Shown: positions 17,132 to 26,556, counted from the stretch's first letter. The stretch is DNA of 64,000 nucleotides from UBA4582 sp047629195 (GCA_047629195.1 JBLHWY010000009.1:10707-74706), one strand, 5' to 3'. Made by a program: numbers and translations. The notes: generated from the sequence alone by a model not told the origin.

Positions 17132-18349
17132 CTAGAAAGCTTCTTCTTCCACAATCTCCTTTTTCCGGTGCTCTATCGCTTCCAAGCGCTTTCTTTCGTC
17201 AGCTGCGGCCCGAATCTTGTCTTCAATTACCTTCTCTCGCTCTCGCATCATGCGTTGTTCTTTGGAATGAATAAATGTGAGGGAAAACTTGCCTGACCTG
17301 ACCATCGCAGAGACGGATCTACCTCTAACAGTTATGACAGAGTGAGTAGCCGTGTTTTTAAGGAACCCCCCAAAGTTCAGCTTTAATGCACGGTCTACCA
17401 GACCTTTATAGAGACTCAGTTCTAGCTTTGAGCCTGCAACTTCGTATCGTATGGAAATTGGTTGCAGATCAGGCGACACAATAATCGTATAAGTGCCTTC
17501 CCCCAAATCAGAAAGTGGTGACGGTGGGTCAAAGGCTAGGGGGAAATCGGGTTTTGCCAGGAATGATATGCGATCTCCAAATTTGATACCGTAGGCAGAA
17601 TTTAGTGAGGTGCCTTTAGCCGCAATTTGATCTGCGATGCGCATAAGAGAATCTTCATATTGCGTTAATTGGGACCTGTCTTCATCGGTAAATTTTTTTC
17701 TGAGGTTTCTGTTACGCTGCTTCATGTAATCAGAAAATGCTGGTAGGTTAAAGTAGTCAATCGACTTCATTTTGGTGGATACTCTGATTAAGTTGCTACC
17801 ATCCGAGTAGTAGCTATAGCCCGCAGATCTTCCCTCAATTAGGTCTATTTCTGGTTCGCCATATTTCCTTGTTAGTAACGGAACAATTTCGTCAAGCTTG
17901 CCTTTAACATTCGCTGAAATCCATACGGGTTGGTTATGAAAATCTGTATAGGCGGTGAAAGTTATACCTTTTGATTTTAGAACTCCTGGCACGAGGGGTG
18001 GTGCCAAAACAAAGGCTTCCATCGTGAATGGCTTAACGACGCCATAGTAACTGAGTTTCGATGGAAGTTTAGGTGGTACTAACCAGCCAGGCCTACCTTT
18101 AATAAAACGCGGATCAAGCGGCAGTTGGAAAAGTATACCAAAGGCACCAGAGATGTTCCCTTCACCTTGTTTGTAATAGTTTGGGTCTTCTATCTCGGGC
18201 ATGATTACGGTGGGCTCTACGCTTGGCTTAGGGGGCTCCTCTTTTTTTAACCTAAGCTCAGCACCGGGTATTTTTTCCCATTCCTGTGCGATCGCGACAT
18301 TCATCAGGGTCGTCATAATCAGGCTCATAGTAAGCCTAAGGATCAACAC
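17132..18349 (-). CDS. Exported hypothetical protein
   Basis: A 405-residue protein of no family I recognise. It starts with a signal peptide (core LTMSLIMTTLMNVAIA, cleavage near AQEWE), then a Pro/Lys-rich linker and a long mixed domain. The C-terminal 45 residues are strongly charged and helical (REREKVIEDKIRAAADER), probably a coiled coil. The GTG start overlaps the stop of the preceding lipoprotein gene (GTGTTGA), so the two are translationally coupled and likely work together in the periplasm. It ends next to a palindromic repeat. Confidence 0.72.
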   Translation of the reverse strand: MLILRLTMSLIMTTLMNVAIAQEWEKIPGAELRLKKEEPPKPSVEPTVIMPEIEDPNYYKQGEGNISGAFGILFQLPLDPRFIKGRPGWLVPPKLPSKLSYYGVVKPFTMEAFVLAPPLVPGVLKSKGITFTAYTDFHNQPVWISANVKGKLDEIVPLLTRKYGEPEIDLIEGRSAGYSYYSDGSNLIRVSTKMKSIDYFNLPAFSDYMKQRNRNLRKKFTDEDRSQLTQYEDSLMRIADQIAAKGTSLNSAYGIKFGDRISFLAKPDFPLAFDPPSPLSDLGEGTYTIIVSPDLQPISIRYEVAGSKLELSLYKGLVDRALKLNFGGFLKNTATHSVITVRGRSVSAMVRSGKFSLTFIHSKEQRMMREREKVIEDKIRAAADERKRLEAIEHRKKEIVEEEAF

Positions 18350-18579
18350 AATGTGTAACCAAATTCAGCTGAGCGCTTTTCACACTCACGCATTATATTC
18401 TCACACGATATGACCGTTCCCGGACTTGGGCTTGCGATCCGCGAGCACTTTCTGGATTGATCCGAAAGTTCACGATTTTTTAGTACCGCTAGTGATTCCG
18501 ATCCTCCGGAGCATCCGGACATGGCCAGCAACAGGGCTGCAACCACACAAATTTTTTTTGGTCTACTAAGTACTTTCAA
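18343..18579 (-). CDS. Small hypothetical lipoprotein
   Basis: A 78-residue protein with a clear lipoprotein signal: basic start, hydrophobic VVAALLLA and lipobox MSGC (Cys near residue 23). The mature part of about 55 residues has four further Cys (SRKCSRI, VISCENIMREC and the C-terminal TLC), perhaps forming disulfides. Its stop overlaps the start of the exported protein gene downstream by 7 bp. No family is recognised. Confidence 0.7.
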   Translation of the reverse strand: MKVLSRPKKICVVAALLLAMSGCSGGSESLAVLKNRELSDQSRKCSRIASPSPGTVISCENIMRECEKRSAEFGYTLC

Positions 18580-18672
18580 ATTACCAACCGGCTTGAGTGT
18601 TAAAAGGAAAACATACTATTTAGTATAGAAGGGATTCTTGATTATGAAATTCGCCGATCAATGCTCATTACT

Positions 18673-19206
18673 TCAATCTATCTTCCCTTCGCTCGTCTTG
18701 GTTCGTCTGGGTTTTTTTGCTTTTTTCTGGAGTGTTGCCAATAAATCATCTGTACCGTGTTTTATGCCAGTAATGAATCCTCCTTTGCTGTATTCCATCA
18801 GAATAAGGTCTTCCAGTTTTTTGACGTAGTCGTCAGAAGTCTTAGACTTTATATTGACGCTATTTCCAGGAGATGAAAATTTATCAGAATTGAATAGGTC
18901 GCTATCAGTTTTGGTTATTGTTGGTCTTTCGTGGTCTTCGAAAAGGTTAATGAAATCATCGGACTTACGACCAAAACGCATCAATCGATTAAAATATTTA
19001 TCCGGTCGATCACGCTGTAAAACTATGCCGTATAGCACAAACACTATAGAAATAGGGCTTAGCAGCAAGTCACGTAGTCCATCCATAATCAATTTAAACT
19101 GAAAGGAAATCAACCTAGCGAGCAATGGCCAGTGAGGGTTTTGATTTTTATTCCCTGCTTCGCGCTCAATTTCTGCATCAGTACAGCCTGTGTTTTTATC
19201 ATTCAT
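18673..19206 (-). CDS. Hypothetical membrane-associated protein
   Basis: A 177-residue protein of unknown family. There is one hydrophobic stretch at about residues 43-63 (DLLLSPISIVFVLYGIVL), preceded by basic residues, so it is likely a single-span or membrane-associated protein. The remainder is hydrophilic and ends in a very basic tail (KKAKKPRRTK). It is read in the same direction as the lipoprotein pair but about 95 bp apart from it, so co-transcription is possible. The strong composition bias at the tail may favour nucleic-acid or membrane contact; this is speculation. Confidence 0.6.
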   Translation of the reverse strand: MNDKNTGCTDAEIEREAGNKNQNPHWPLLARLISFQFKLIMDGLRDLLLSPISIVFVLYGIVLQRDRPDKYFNRLMRFGRKSDDFINLFEDHERPTITKTDSDLFNSDKFSSPGNSVNIKSKTSDDYVKKLEDLILMEYSKGGFITGIKHGTDDLLATLQKKAKKPRRTKTSEGKID

Positions 19207-19338
19207 ATCAATGCCTTTGGTCGATATATCAATTATCTCATGAACTGTTGGGGATGAATTCTAAATCGTGATCTACACTTATTTTATCACCTGTGAAGGT
19301 GGTGGTTTATAGACAAAATTTTACTCTACGGTCCTGTT

Positions 19339-21372
19339 ATGACGCTAGTTGCATTACCAGAAGGATTTAGAATCACCTACGATGTGATTGATGAGCGATT
19401 GTTAGGTTCGATCAAAATATTACCATTTACTAGAGTGGCAGAAGGGAATGACGTCGAGGGTATTTTGGTATCTGATCATGTTAGCGGGTTTAGTAAGCGA
19501 GAATACGATCATGGTATATTTCTCGAGTCTTACTTAACTCCGATAGATCTCCCTGTAGATGTGGTGTCGCTACCGGTGACTCCAGGAGATGGGTTTGGTG
19601 CAGAACTTATTGGGGTGATTAACGCAATTCATCAGGGCCATAAACCTAGCCTACTCAATTTACAACGTGGCAGTCAGCGTATTTTCAGCACCCTCGTCAC
19701 CGGGTTGGAAGAGTGTGTGCTTTGGACCGATGATAACTTCAAGATAATCGAATCAACTGATTCAGTTACTCATGTGTTTGGGTTGTCACACGATCAGATA
19801 ATTGGTCTCACTTTTTCTGAGGCCATTCGCAGCGACAAAGATGAACTGCATGAAATGCTGACGAAGAGGGCGGCAGTAGGTGTCTCAGAAAAAATTGACG
19901 TGGAGGGTATTAGGCCAGAAGGTGCTAAATCATATTATAAAGTAGGCACACGTAAGGTTTCGAAAAAGCGATATCAGCTAAATATCCTCGATGTCACATC
20001 TCAGAAAGAATCTGATAAGCGATTCATTCAGCTATCTAACTACGATCCCGTGACTGGTCTTGCAAATCGTGGTCTGCTTTTTGAGTTTTTGAATCATGCA
20101 ATGATGCGTTCTCGACGAAGTGAGATGCAGGTTGCTTTATTGTTGCTAGATATTGATCATTTTAAACACGATTCTGATATCACTGAGTTACATGTCAGTG
20201 ATGAAATCCTACAAAGAGCGTCGGAACGAATTAGTCAATTATTGAATGATCAGGCCATGTTAGCTCGTTGGGGCGGAGATGAGCTGGCAATAGTGCTTGA
20301 GGATATTGATCGGCCTGAAACTGCTAGCCGAGTGGCGCAGAAAATCATCACCGTCTTTGAAAACCCTTTCATTATCGAAGGTAAAGATTATTTTGCATCT
20401 ACCAGTATAGGCATTGCCGTTTATCCAGATGCTGATAGCTCGGTCAACGGGCTTATCCAGGCCGCTGGTACTGCTATGTATGATGCGAGAAAAGAGAAAG
20501 GTCTGAACTCTTACAGATTCTATCTAGCGGAGCTGCAAAAGGAAGCAGACGAGCGAGCATTAGTTGAACAACACCTCAGAAGAGCGTTAGATAGTAACGA
20601 ATTTGAAGTTTATTATCAGCCCAAAGTATCCTTAAAAGAGGAGCGTGTCATTGGCTTTGAGGCGCTGTTGCGTTGGCAGCACCCTGAATGGGCAACAGTG
20701 AGTCCAGGTGTCTTTATACCAATAGCCGAGGAGTGCGGACTCATCAATCAAATCGGAGATTGGGTCTTAACTGATGCCTGCAAACGTATGGCTCAATGGT
20801 CTAGGGAAAACAAGCAATTGGCAGATTGTTCCATTGCGGTTAATATTTCTGCAAAGCAGTTAGCTGATCCAAAATTTGCCTCTCGGGTTACGACGATCTT
20901 AGAAGAAGCAGGTTTGGCTGCAAGCAGGTTAGAACTCGAACTCACTGAATCATCGGTAATGGAAGATCCGGAAGAGTGTATTCGCCTGCTACAAAAAATA
21001 CACGACCTTGGCGTCAAAATATCTATTGACGATTTTGGCACTGGATATTCCTCATTAAGCTATCTCAGAAAATTGCCTATGGATTGCGTCAAAATTGATC
21101 GCAGTTTTGTTATCGAGATTGGGTCTGAACAATCCGCAGAGTCGATTATTCACGCAATTTTAGTGTTGTCCTCGGAACTTGGAGTCAGTAATGTCGCCGA
21201 GGGAATAGAGACTTACGAGCAGCTTGCGTTCTTTGAAGGAAGTCATTGTGATGTGATCCAAGGTTACTATTTTAGTAAGCCGATTTCAGCGAGTGAAGTC
21301 GAGATTATGTTCTCGCAACCAAAGCCAGCTCTTCACAGTCACTTCGAATCGCTTTCATTAGGGCGTTACTAA
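19339..21372 (+). CDS. PAS-GGDEF-EAL protein, predicted c-di-GMP phosphodiesterase
   Basis: A 677-residue c-di-GMP signalling protein. Order: an N-terminal unassigned region (1-110), a PAS domain (about 115-230), GGDEF (about 235-400) and EAL (about 415-660). The GGDEF site is altered: the signature reads WGGDEL, and the usual FKxxNDxxGHxxGD is FKHDSDITELHVSD. The EAL domain keeps its key residues: EALLRW, the Asn in AVNISAKQL, ELTES, IDDFGTGYSSL, the Lys in VKIDRSF and AEGIET. It is thus expected to be a phosphodiesterase, with the GGDEF part perhaps binding GTP as a regulator. Confidence 0.92.
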   Translation: MTLVALPEGFRITYDVIDERLLGSIKILPFTRVAEGNDVEGILVSDHVSGFSKREYDHGIFLESYLTPIDLPVDVVSLPVTPGDGFGAELIGVINAIHQGHKPSLLNLQRGSQRIFSTLVTGLEECVLWTDDNFKIIESTDSVTHVFGLSHDQIIGLTFSEAIRSDKDELHEMLTKRAAVGVSEKIDVEGIRPEGAKSYYKVGTRKVSKKRYQLNILDVTSQKESDKRFIQLSNYDPVTGLANRGLLFEFLNHAMMRSRRSEMQVALLLLDIDHFKHDSDITELHVSDEILQRASERISQLLNDQAMLARWGGDELAIVLEDIDRPETASRVAQKIITVFENPFIIEGKDYFASTSIGIAVYPDADSSVNGLIQAAGTAMYDARKEKGLNSYRFYLAELQKEADERALVEQHLRRALDSNEFEVYYQPKVSLKEERVIGFEALLRWQHPEWATVSPGVFIPIAEECGLINQIGDWVLTDACKRMAQWSRENKQLADCSIAVNISAKQLADPKFASRVTTILEEAGLAASRLELELTESSVMEDPEECIRLLQKIHDLGVKISIDDFGTGYSSLSYLRKLPMDCVKIDRSFVIEIGSEQSAESIIHAILVLSSELGVSNVAEGIETYEQLAFFEGSHCDVIQGYYFSKPISASEVEIMFSQPKPALHSHFESLSLGRY

Positions 21373-21476
21373 CTAGTTTTACTCAGAAACTAAACATCTC
21401 CATGTTACTTCCCGACAACCTATTGATTTCTAAAACGACAGATCTGAAAAGTCTCAGAAATTCACCCGGGAACTAA

Positions 21477-22550
21477 CTATTCAAACGTTAGAATATTTGC
21501 TGCATATTTTAGCAAAGATTCTTGATCTCCTTGATCAATAACTCTTGCTCGTTTCTTTGACAGTTGATATTCATACATCGGGTCATAATAGTCTTCGAGC
21601 AATAATCTAATCCAATCGTTGTGTGCTGAAAAGTCGCCTTGGCGTTGTATTTCAAATGCATGTTTCATTAACTCGGATAGGTTTGCGTAACGTTCCTGGC
21701 CTAGACGTTTTTTTATTAAATCGAGCGCCGTGAGAAATAGTAGTCGCAGTTTTTCATGAGCAACTTCGACGGAATCAGTCGAAGTGACTAGCTCATGCAT
21801 TTGGTCAAACAGATACTCTTTATTTATTCTTTGCACGCGATTTTCTAAACTGTCTTCCAGTAATATTATCGGTGCTTCACTCATTTTAGCTTGCAGTGGT
21901 AAGGGTAGGTTGATGCGCCCGATCAATCGACTTTCATCTTCGATTAGCACTGGTGATGTTGAGAGTTTTAAGAAATCTATTGCAACCTTATTCTCGAAGT
22001 TAATTTGAGCGGGTTGCTCGGTTAATTGTTTACCGAATGCTGAACCGCGATGATTCGCTCTTTTTTCCAAATCTACTTTGTTTGAAACTCGCGCGAGGAA
22101 TTCTGTTTTTCCAGTTCCTGTTTTACCTGCGACTACAAGCAGGTTGGGTAAGTCTTCAAAAACAGCAAGTAAACTCCGCCTGAGGGCCTTGTAGCCGCCA
22201 TTGATCCTGGCCACTTCATAGCCTGATTCTTTTAGCCATTGCTGAGCGATTTGAGATCGGAGTCCGCCACGAAAGCAGAATATTTGAGTGTTTGGATGCG
22301 CATCGATAAATTCACACCAGGCATTAGTGCGTGAATCCCGTACCGATCCGCTGACTAACTCATGACCTAGCTTTTCAGCTGCATCAGGACCTTTAGTTTT
22401 ATAACAGATGCCTATACGTTCACGTTCTGCGTCATTCATGATGGGGATGTTTGTTGCTGACGGAAATGATCCAGCGCTAAACTCTATTTCAGCGCGGACA
22501 TCTAACAGGGGTGTATCAGACACCAGAATGTTTTGTAATGGTGTGGGCAT
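21477..22550 (-). CDS. mnmH: tRNA 2-selenouridine synthase
   Basis: MnmH (SelU/YbbB) replaces sulfur with selenium in 2-thiouridine at the wobble position of tRNAs for Lys, Glu and Gln, using selenophosphate. The 357-residue protein has the expected N-terminal rhodanese domain with catalytic Cys92 in FCFRGGLRSQ, and a C-terminal P-loop domain with GKTGTGKT at 142-149. The RINGGYKALRR linker is also typical. No selD is seen in this window, so selenophosphate supply must come from elsewhere. Without selenium the enzyme can form geranylated 2-thiouridine. Confidence 0.93.
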   Translation of the reverse strand: MPTPLQNILVSDTPLLDVRAEIEFSAGSFPSATNIPIMNDAERERIGICYKTKGPDAAEKLGHELVSGSVRDSRTNAWCEFIDAHPNTQIFCFRGGLRSQIAQQWLKESGYEVARINGGYKALRRSLLAVFEDLPNLLVVAGKTGTGKTEFLARVSNKVDLEKRANHRGSAFGKQLTEQPAQINFENKVAIDFLKLSTSPVLIEDESRLIGRINLPLPLQAKMSEAPIILLEDSLENRVQRINKEYLFDQMHELVTSTDSVEVAHEKLRLLFLTALDLIKKRLGQERYANLSELMKHAFEIQRQGDFSAHNDWIRLLLEDYYDPMYEYQLSKKRARVIDQGDQESLLKYAANILTFE

Positions 22551-22981
22551 AGTTCTTGAGTCTCGAAGCGATTCTAAGATAAAGCTGAACGGTTGATTAT
22601 CGCACGTTGTGTTTTTTTTGCGCCAAACAAATCATAGATCGGCAGTGGTTACATATGACTATTCGGCATGTCGTCATCGCAACGTGCTTAATTTAACATA
22701 ATATATATTATACGCATTCTTAAGCGTGACGAAATAGTACCAAGTTCTAGTTTTCAGCTTCAGAAACTTCTATTTAATACCTTCAATAAACCAGCGTCCG
22801 TTATTTCGACAGCGATTCCTTGCTGGCGTACTAATTCCATTTTCTCGTGCATGCATTGTTTGAACTAACTCAGTATACTTTCGATCAATCGCGGGCTGAC
22901 TTGGGTTGCCCCCAAGTAAAGGCAAACTTCAGCCCACAATCAACCAAATACAGAAAATAGAATTAACTAAAGGTGAAAAAG
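22551..22981. other. Intergenic region, AT-rich palindrome and leader hairpin
   Basis: No gene is seen. A 14-bp AT palindrome (ATAATATATATTAT) is at 22698-22711. A hairpin with arms ACTTGGG (22899-22905) and CCCAAGT (22911-22917) lies 65 bp before the zinc-ribbon gene, and could be part of its leader. The region should hold the divergent promoters of mnmH and the zinc-ribbon gene, but no clear -35/-10 pair can be assigned. Confidence 0.35.
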
Positions 22982-23362
22982 ATGGAATGTCCGAAATGCC
23001 ATTCAGCAATGGAAGATGTAACTTACGGTCGTAATATGGTGATTGATCGTTGTACTAACTGCAAAGGTATTTGGTTTGATGCGGGTGAGGCAGAAACCTT
23101 AAAAGGTAAATGGATGTCTGAGTTTGTTGATAGCGGTGATCCCGAGGTTGGTCGCGAATACAACAAAATTGAAGATGTTGACTGCCCAAGATGCAATAAA
23201 CGTATGCAAAAGGTATCGGATCCAAAGCAGCCACATATATGGTACGAAGCCTGTGCTGATGGTCATGGTATGTATTTTGACGCTGGTGAGTTTACTGACT
23301 ACAAATACGAGACACTTATGGATAAATTTCGCGACCTGATTACAGGAAATCGTGACCAATAG
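22982..23362 (+). CDS. Zinc-ribbon (zf-TFIIB family) protein
   Basis: A small soluble protein of 126 residues with two TFIIB-type zinc ribbons. The first is CPKC...CTNCKGIWFDAGE (about 3-40). The second begins CPRCNKRM (about 65), with a partly changed second knuckle: EACADGHGMYFDAGEF has one Cys and a His. The WFDAGE and YFDAGE repeats are typical of this family of uncharacterised zinc proteins. I prefer ATG at 22982 because AAGGTG serves as its ribosome site; the GTG within that site (22973) would add three residues. Confidence 0.82.
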   Translation: MECPKCHSAMEDVTYGRNMVIDRCTNCKGIWFDAGEAETLKGKWMSEFVDSGDPEVGREYNKIEDVDCPRCNKRMQKVSDPKQPHIWYEACADGHGMYFDAGEFTDYKYETLMDKFRDLITGNRDQ

Positions 23363-23379
23363 GCCAAATATTGGGTGAG

Positions 23380-23399
23380 AGGAGGTTAAACAACCTCCT
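23380..23399 (+). terminator. Candidate terminator hairpin after zinc-ribbon gene
   Basis: Arms AGGAGGTT (23380-23387) and AACCTCCT (23392-23399) form an 8-bp stem with an AAAC loop, 17 bp after the gene's stop. There is no immediate T-run; a TTGTTTT stretch follows about 18 bases later, so this may be a weak or Rho-assisted terminator. Confidence 0.45.
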
Positions 23400-23544
23400 C
23401 CAGGCTCAAATCCTCTTGTTTTAAACCCCAGTGTTTCTAATTTAGTTGTGTCACTGCTTGCCTTGTCACTGCTTTTTCCCAACTAATCCCTAAAGTTAAA
23501 TCCTCATTAAACTTCTGTGCAAACTCTGAGTTAGAGATATAAAT

Positions 23545-24369
23545 ATGCGAATAGTTTCTTTTAACGTCAACAGCGTCCGAATTCGATTGCACCAACTCGA
23601 AGCGGTCATTAACAAGCATAATCCAGATTTCATTGGCCTTCAGGAGACAAAGGTGACAGATGAGGAGTTCCCGGTTGAGGCAATCAATGCGCTCGGCTAC
23701 GAGGTCATCTATTACGGCCAGAAGACACACTATGGTGTTGCCCTACTCTCGCGTATTCCGGCAATGAAGCCCCTGACAGGATTTGATTCTGATATCGAAA
23801 CGACTCAGAGGCGAATGGTGGCGGGTCAGTTCAGTCTGGCGGACGGAAGAACCTTAAGCGTGTTTAATGGCTACTTTCCGCAGGGCGAAAATCAATCACA
23901 TGCTGAAAAATATCCGAATAAGCGGGCTTATTACAGCAACTTGTACGAATGGCTTTCGGAAAACCATCAGCCTGAAGACCCCGTCATTGTCATGGGTGAT
24001 GTAAATGTTGCGGCGCAGGATATAGATATCGGCATTGGTGAACCTAACCGAAAGCGATGGTTAAAGGATGGAAAATGCAGTTTTCTCCCCGAAGAACGTG
24101 GCTGGTTGCAACACGTGATGAATTGGGGCATGACTGATACCTTTCGACAGATTCATCCTACCGCCGATGACATGTTCAGCTGGTTCGATTATCGAAGTAA
24201 GGGTTTTGATCGAGAACCAAGAAGGGGACTTAGAATAGATATGATTATGGCATCCACGGGTATACACGAATCATGTTTAGACGCTGGAATTGACTATGAT
24301 ATCCGAGGTATGGAAAAACCCTCGGATCATTGCCCTATCTGGTCGGAATTTGACCTAAAACTAGCGTGA
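23545..24369 (+). CDS. xthA: Exodeoxyribonuclease III
   Basis: An endonuclease/exonuclease/phosphatase-fold AP endonuclease of 274 residues, close to E. coli XthA (268). It removes 3'-blocking groups and cuts at abasic sites in base-excision repair. Key residues are seen: Asn7 (SFNVNSVR), Glu34 (GLQETKV), the Tyr-rich GYFPQGEN near 112, MGDVNVAAQDIDIG near 150, RIDMIMAS near 230 and the catalytic SDHCPIWSEF near 260. It is a single gene. Confidence 0.95.
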   Translation: MRIVSFNVNSVRIRLHQLEAVINKHNPDFIGLQETKVTDEEFPVEAINALGYEVIYYGQKTHYGVALLSRIPAMKPLTGFDSDIETTQRRMVAGQFSLADGRTLSVFNGYFPQGENQSHAEKYPNKRAYYSNLYEWLSENHQPEDPVIVMGDVNVAAQDIDIGIGEPNRKRWLKDGKCSFLPEERGWLQHVMNWGMTDTFRQIHPTADDMFSWFDYRSKGFDREPRRGLRIDMIMASTGIHESCLDAGIDYDIRGMEKPSDHCPIWSEFDLKLA

Positions 24370-24406
24370 TGTCTTGTATTGAGTAAAAAGCTCTCGCAAC
24401 GAAGGT

Positions 24407-25012
24407 TTAGTCAGATCCGAATATTAATGAAAATGTGACCGGTACGGCTGGTGTGATTGAGCTTAATTTTGCAATCACTTGCAGCGCTTCTATTCCCTCG
24501 CCAAGTCCAAACTGGTGTCCGTATATGATGACAGGTTTGGTCGTGACGACCTGAAACCTGTCCCCTGCGAGTCTTGTGATAATGAGCGGCAGTTTCACGT
24601 TGGCCGTCATTCCATGAAGAGTCGTCTTAGCAGTAAGGTCAAGCGATTGAGTTGCGCCCTGCTCCATCTTTGTGATGGCCATGACATCGATACCTGCCAA
24701 TACTTCCAGTTTTGGGAATTGAGCAATATTGAATAGCATGCTTCCAATGCGTTCATTTCGAATCGGAATTTGTGTTTGTACGCTGGCCAAGTCAATTTGA
24801 ATGGCTGCTTGTCCAGCACTCGTCACGTGACCAGATATGCGTTCGAAGCTATGAGATTCCACTATTGCATCATTTTTGATGGTGGCAAAGCCTATGTAGG
24901 ATTCATCTGGCATCAGTTTCCAATCGGCGAAGGAGACCGACGGAAAAACCACCAGTAAAGCGCAAATTGCGGCGATATTAAGATATCTTTGTTTAGTACT
25001 ATTTCTGTTCAT
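24407..25012 (-). CDS. YceI family periplasmic protein
   Basis: A YceI-like lipocalin-fold protein of 201 residues, whose relatives bind isoprenoid or polyprenoid lipids. The first 29 residues are a signal peptide (AAICALLVVFPSVSFA-DW). YceI features include the N-terminal W-x-LMPDESYIGF strand, SGHVTSAG, IDLASVQTQIPIRNERIGSMLF near 85 and the L-TAKTTLHGMT strand near 125. The motif order is standard. It may precede or share regulation with the VanZ-like gene upstream, but the 80-bp gap leaves that open. Confidence 0.85.
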   Translation of the reverse strand: MNRNSTKQRYLNIAAICALLVVFPSVSFADWKLMPDESYIGFATIKNDAIVESHSFERISGHVTSAGQAAIQIDLASVQTQIPIRNERIGSMLFNIAQFPKLEVLAGIDVMAITKMEQGATQSLDLTAKTTLHGMTANVKLPLIITRLAGDRFQVVTTKPVIIYGHQFGLGEGIEALQVIAKLSSITPAVPVTFSLIFGSD

Positions 25013-25091
25013 TCAACTATTGTCCTTTAAAGTGTTCAATTCTAATATATTTGATGTTTCGTTTGGTGGCCTCCAGAATCAAGAGCCCGAA

Positions 25092-25502
25092 TCAAGCGCC
25101 TGAATCATGTGCCTGTTGAGATAATGGGGTATCAATTGCTGCTCTGACATTGCTTAACCAATCGATTCTCAAGCACTGTGCCCGGAGCATGATGTAGATT
25201 GTAATACCAATGCAATCAGCCAAGATATCTGATAGTTCAAAGAACCGATACCCAACAAACCATTGCGCGACCTCGATCGCGACACCATAACAAGCCAAAG
25301 TTAGCCATTTGCGCCAGTACCCTGATACAGCAAAATCTAGCAAGAATGCGAGTGTGATAAAGGCTGCAAGGTGATTACTCTTGTCCCACATACCATGCAA
25401 TTCCGGTATGTCTAGAGGCGTCAACGCTAGATAGCTGATTGCGCAGAAGGCGATCAAGAAGCCCGTCCTGAATACTTGTATTGAGAGGTTTACAACCTTC
25501 AT
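25092..25502 (-). CDS. VanZ-like membrane protein
   Basis: A small integral membrane protein of 136 residues with four predicted membrane spans, VanZ-like. Typical features are the first span followed by ALTPLDIPELHGMWDKSNHLAAFITLAFL (DKxxHxxaf motif) near 26-55 and the second half CYGVAIEVAQWFVGYRFFELSDILADCIG, with conserved E-x-x-Q and D-x-x-A-D positions. In enterococci VanZ gives low teicoplanin resistance; most chromosomal homologues have no known role. It starts 3 bp after the pyrF stop, so the two are co-transcribed. Confidence 0.83.
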   Translation of the reverse strand: MKVVNLSIQVFRTGFLIAFCAISYLALTPLDIPELHGMWDKSNHLAAFITLAFLLDFAVSGYWRKWLTLACYGVAIEVAQWFVGYRFFELSDILADCIGITIYIMLRAQCLRIDWLSNVRAAIDTPLSQQAHDSGA

Positions 25503-25504
25503 AG

Positions 25505-26311
25505 CTAGTTTCGGGCTGCGTTAATACTGTTGCGAGTTTCCAATGCGTTTGTGCGCGCTGACTCAGCAAAATCTTCGCCATCGGACGCATAAATTACACC
25601 GCGAGATGAACTCACAATCACGTTTTGACCAAATGTTGCCCTCATCATCGCGTTGATGTCTCCTCCCTGGGCGCCAATACCTGGCACGAGAAAAGGCATA
25701 TCGCCAGTAATCTCGCGAACTCTCGCGAGCTCGGCAGGTTGAGTTGCGCCTACGACCAAACCAACATTATTATTCTCGTTCCATTGTTCACAGGCCAAAT
25801 ATGCAACCTGTTCATAGACGCGTCTGCCTCCTTCCAACATCAGGTTTTGCAGATCTGTGCCGCCCGGATTAGATGTACGGCAGAGGACGAAAACCCCCTT
25901 GTTTTCATAGCTTAGGTATGGCGCTAGCGAATCTGTGCCCATATAAGGGTTCACTGTAATCGCATCTGCGTTAAATCGCTCAAACAACTCGCGAGCATAT
26001 TGCTCCGCAGTATTGCCAATATCGCCTCGCTTGGCATCCAGTAAAACGGGAACACCCTTACTCTGTGCGTATTGTATTGTCTCAATTAGAGCTTCTTCCG
26101 CACTTTGGCTGCTGTAGTAGGCAATTTGCGGCTTATAGCAGCAAACGAGGTCATGGGTCGCGTCAATGATAGCCCGATTGAAATCAATGATCGCATCAGT
26201 CTTGGCAGCTAAATGGGCCGGTATTTTGATGCTATCAGTATCCAAACCAACGCAAAGCATCGTATTCCGCTCGGCGTCCCTGATTTGGACTCGCTGAAAA
26301 AAGTTGGTCAC
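25505..26311 (-). CDS. pyrF: Orotidine-5'-phosphate decarboxylase, type 2
   Basis: PyrF makes UMP from OMP in pyrimidine synthesis. This is the longer type 2 form (about 268 residues) rather than the E. coli type. The active-site Lys-Asp motif is in LLDAKRGDIGNTAEQYA; other features are CVGLDTDSIKIP near residue 18, VNPYMGTDSLAPY near 125 and a phosphate-binding FLVPGIGAQGGD near 215. The start is GTG at 26311, chosen because AGGAG precedes it by 9 bases and it gives the usual N-terminus; a reading from 26425 is too long. Confidence 0.93.
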   Translation of the reverse strand: MTNFFQRVQIRDAERNTMLCVGLDTDSIKIPAHLAAKTDAIIDFNRAIIDATHDLVCCYKPQIAYYSSQSAEEALIETIQYAQSKGVPVLLDAKRGDIGNTAEQYARELFERFNADAITVNPYMGTDSLAPYLSYENKGVFVLCRTSNPGGTDLQNLMLEGGRRVYEQVAYLACEQWNENNNVGLVVGATQPAELARVREITGDMPFLVPGIGAQGGDINAMMRATFGQNVIVSSSRGVIYASDGEDFAESARTNALETRNSINAARN

Positions 26312-26490
26312 TAATAGTTTCTCCTGCAAATTATTCTCTATTACACAAAAGGTCACTGACAAATTTGGTCGCTTCAGGCCAGAAATGCAAAAATTTGTCA
26401 ACGCATTGTAGCGCATAGCTGTCATGGTTGCACACCCGTATACTGTGCTAACTCACTGATTAATAATGTTAATTTCACATGAAATAAAAG

Positions 26491-26507
26491 TTGGCACGGA
26501 CTTGGCA
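26491..26507 (+). promoter_or_regulatory. Sigma54 (RpoN) type promoter before PilZ gene
   Basis: TTGGCACG at 26491-26498 is a perfect -24 element, and TGGCA at 26503-26507 is a -12 element with one change from TTGCA. The invariant GG and GC are separated by exactly 10 bases. Transcription would begin near 26518, giving a 39-base leader with a GGAGAG ribosome site before the ATG at 26557. Confidence 0.68.
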
Positions 26508-26556
26508 TATACCTTGGGTAACTAAACAACTGATAGCGTTTACCGGAGAGCAAATT

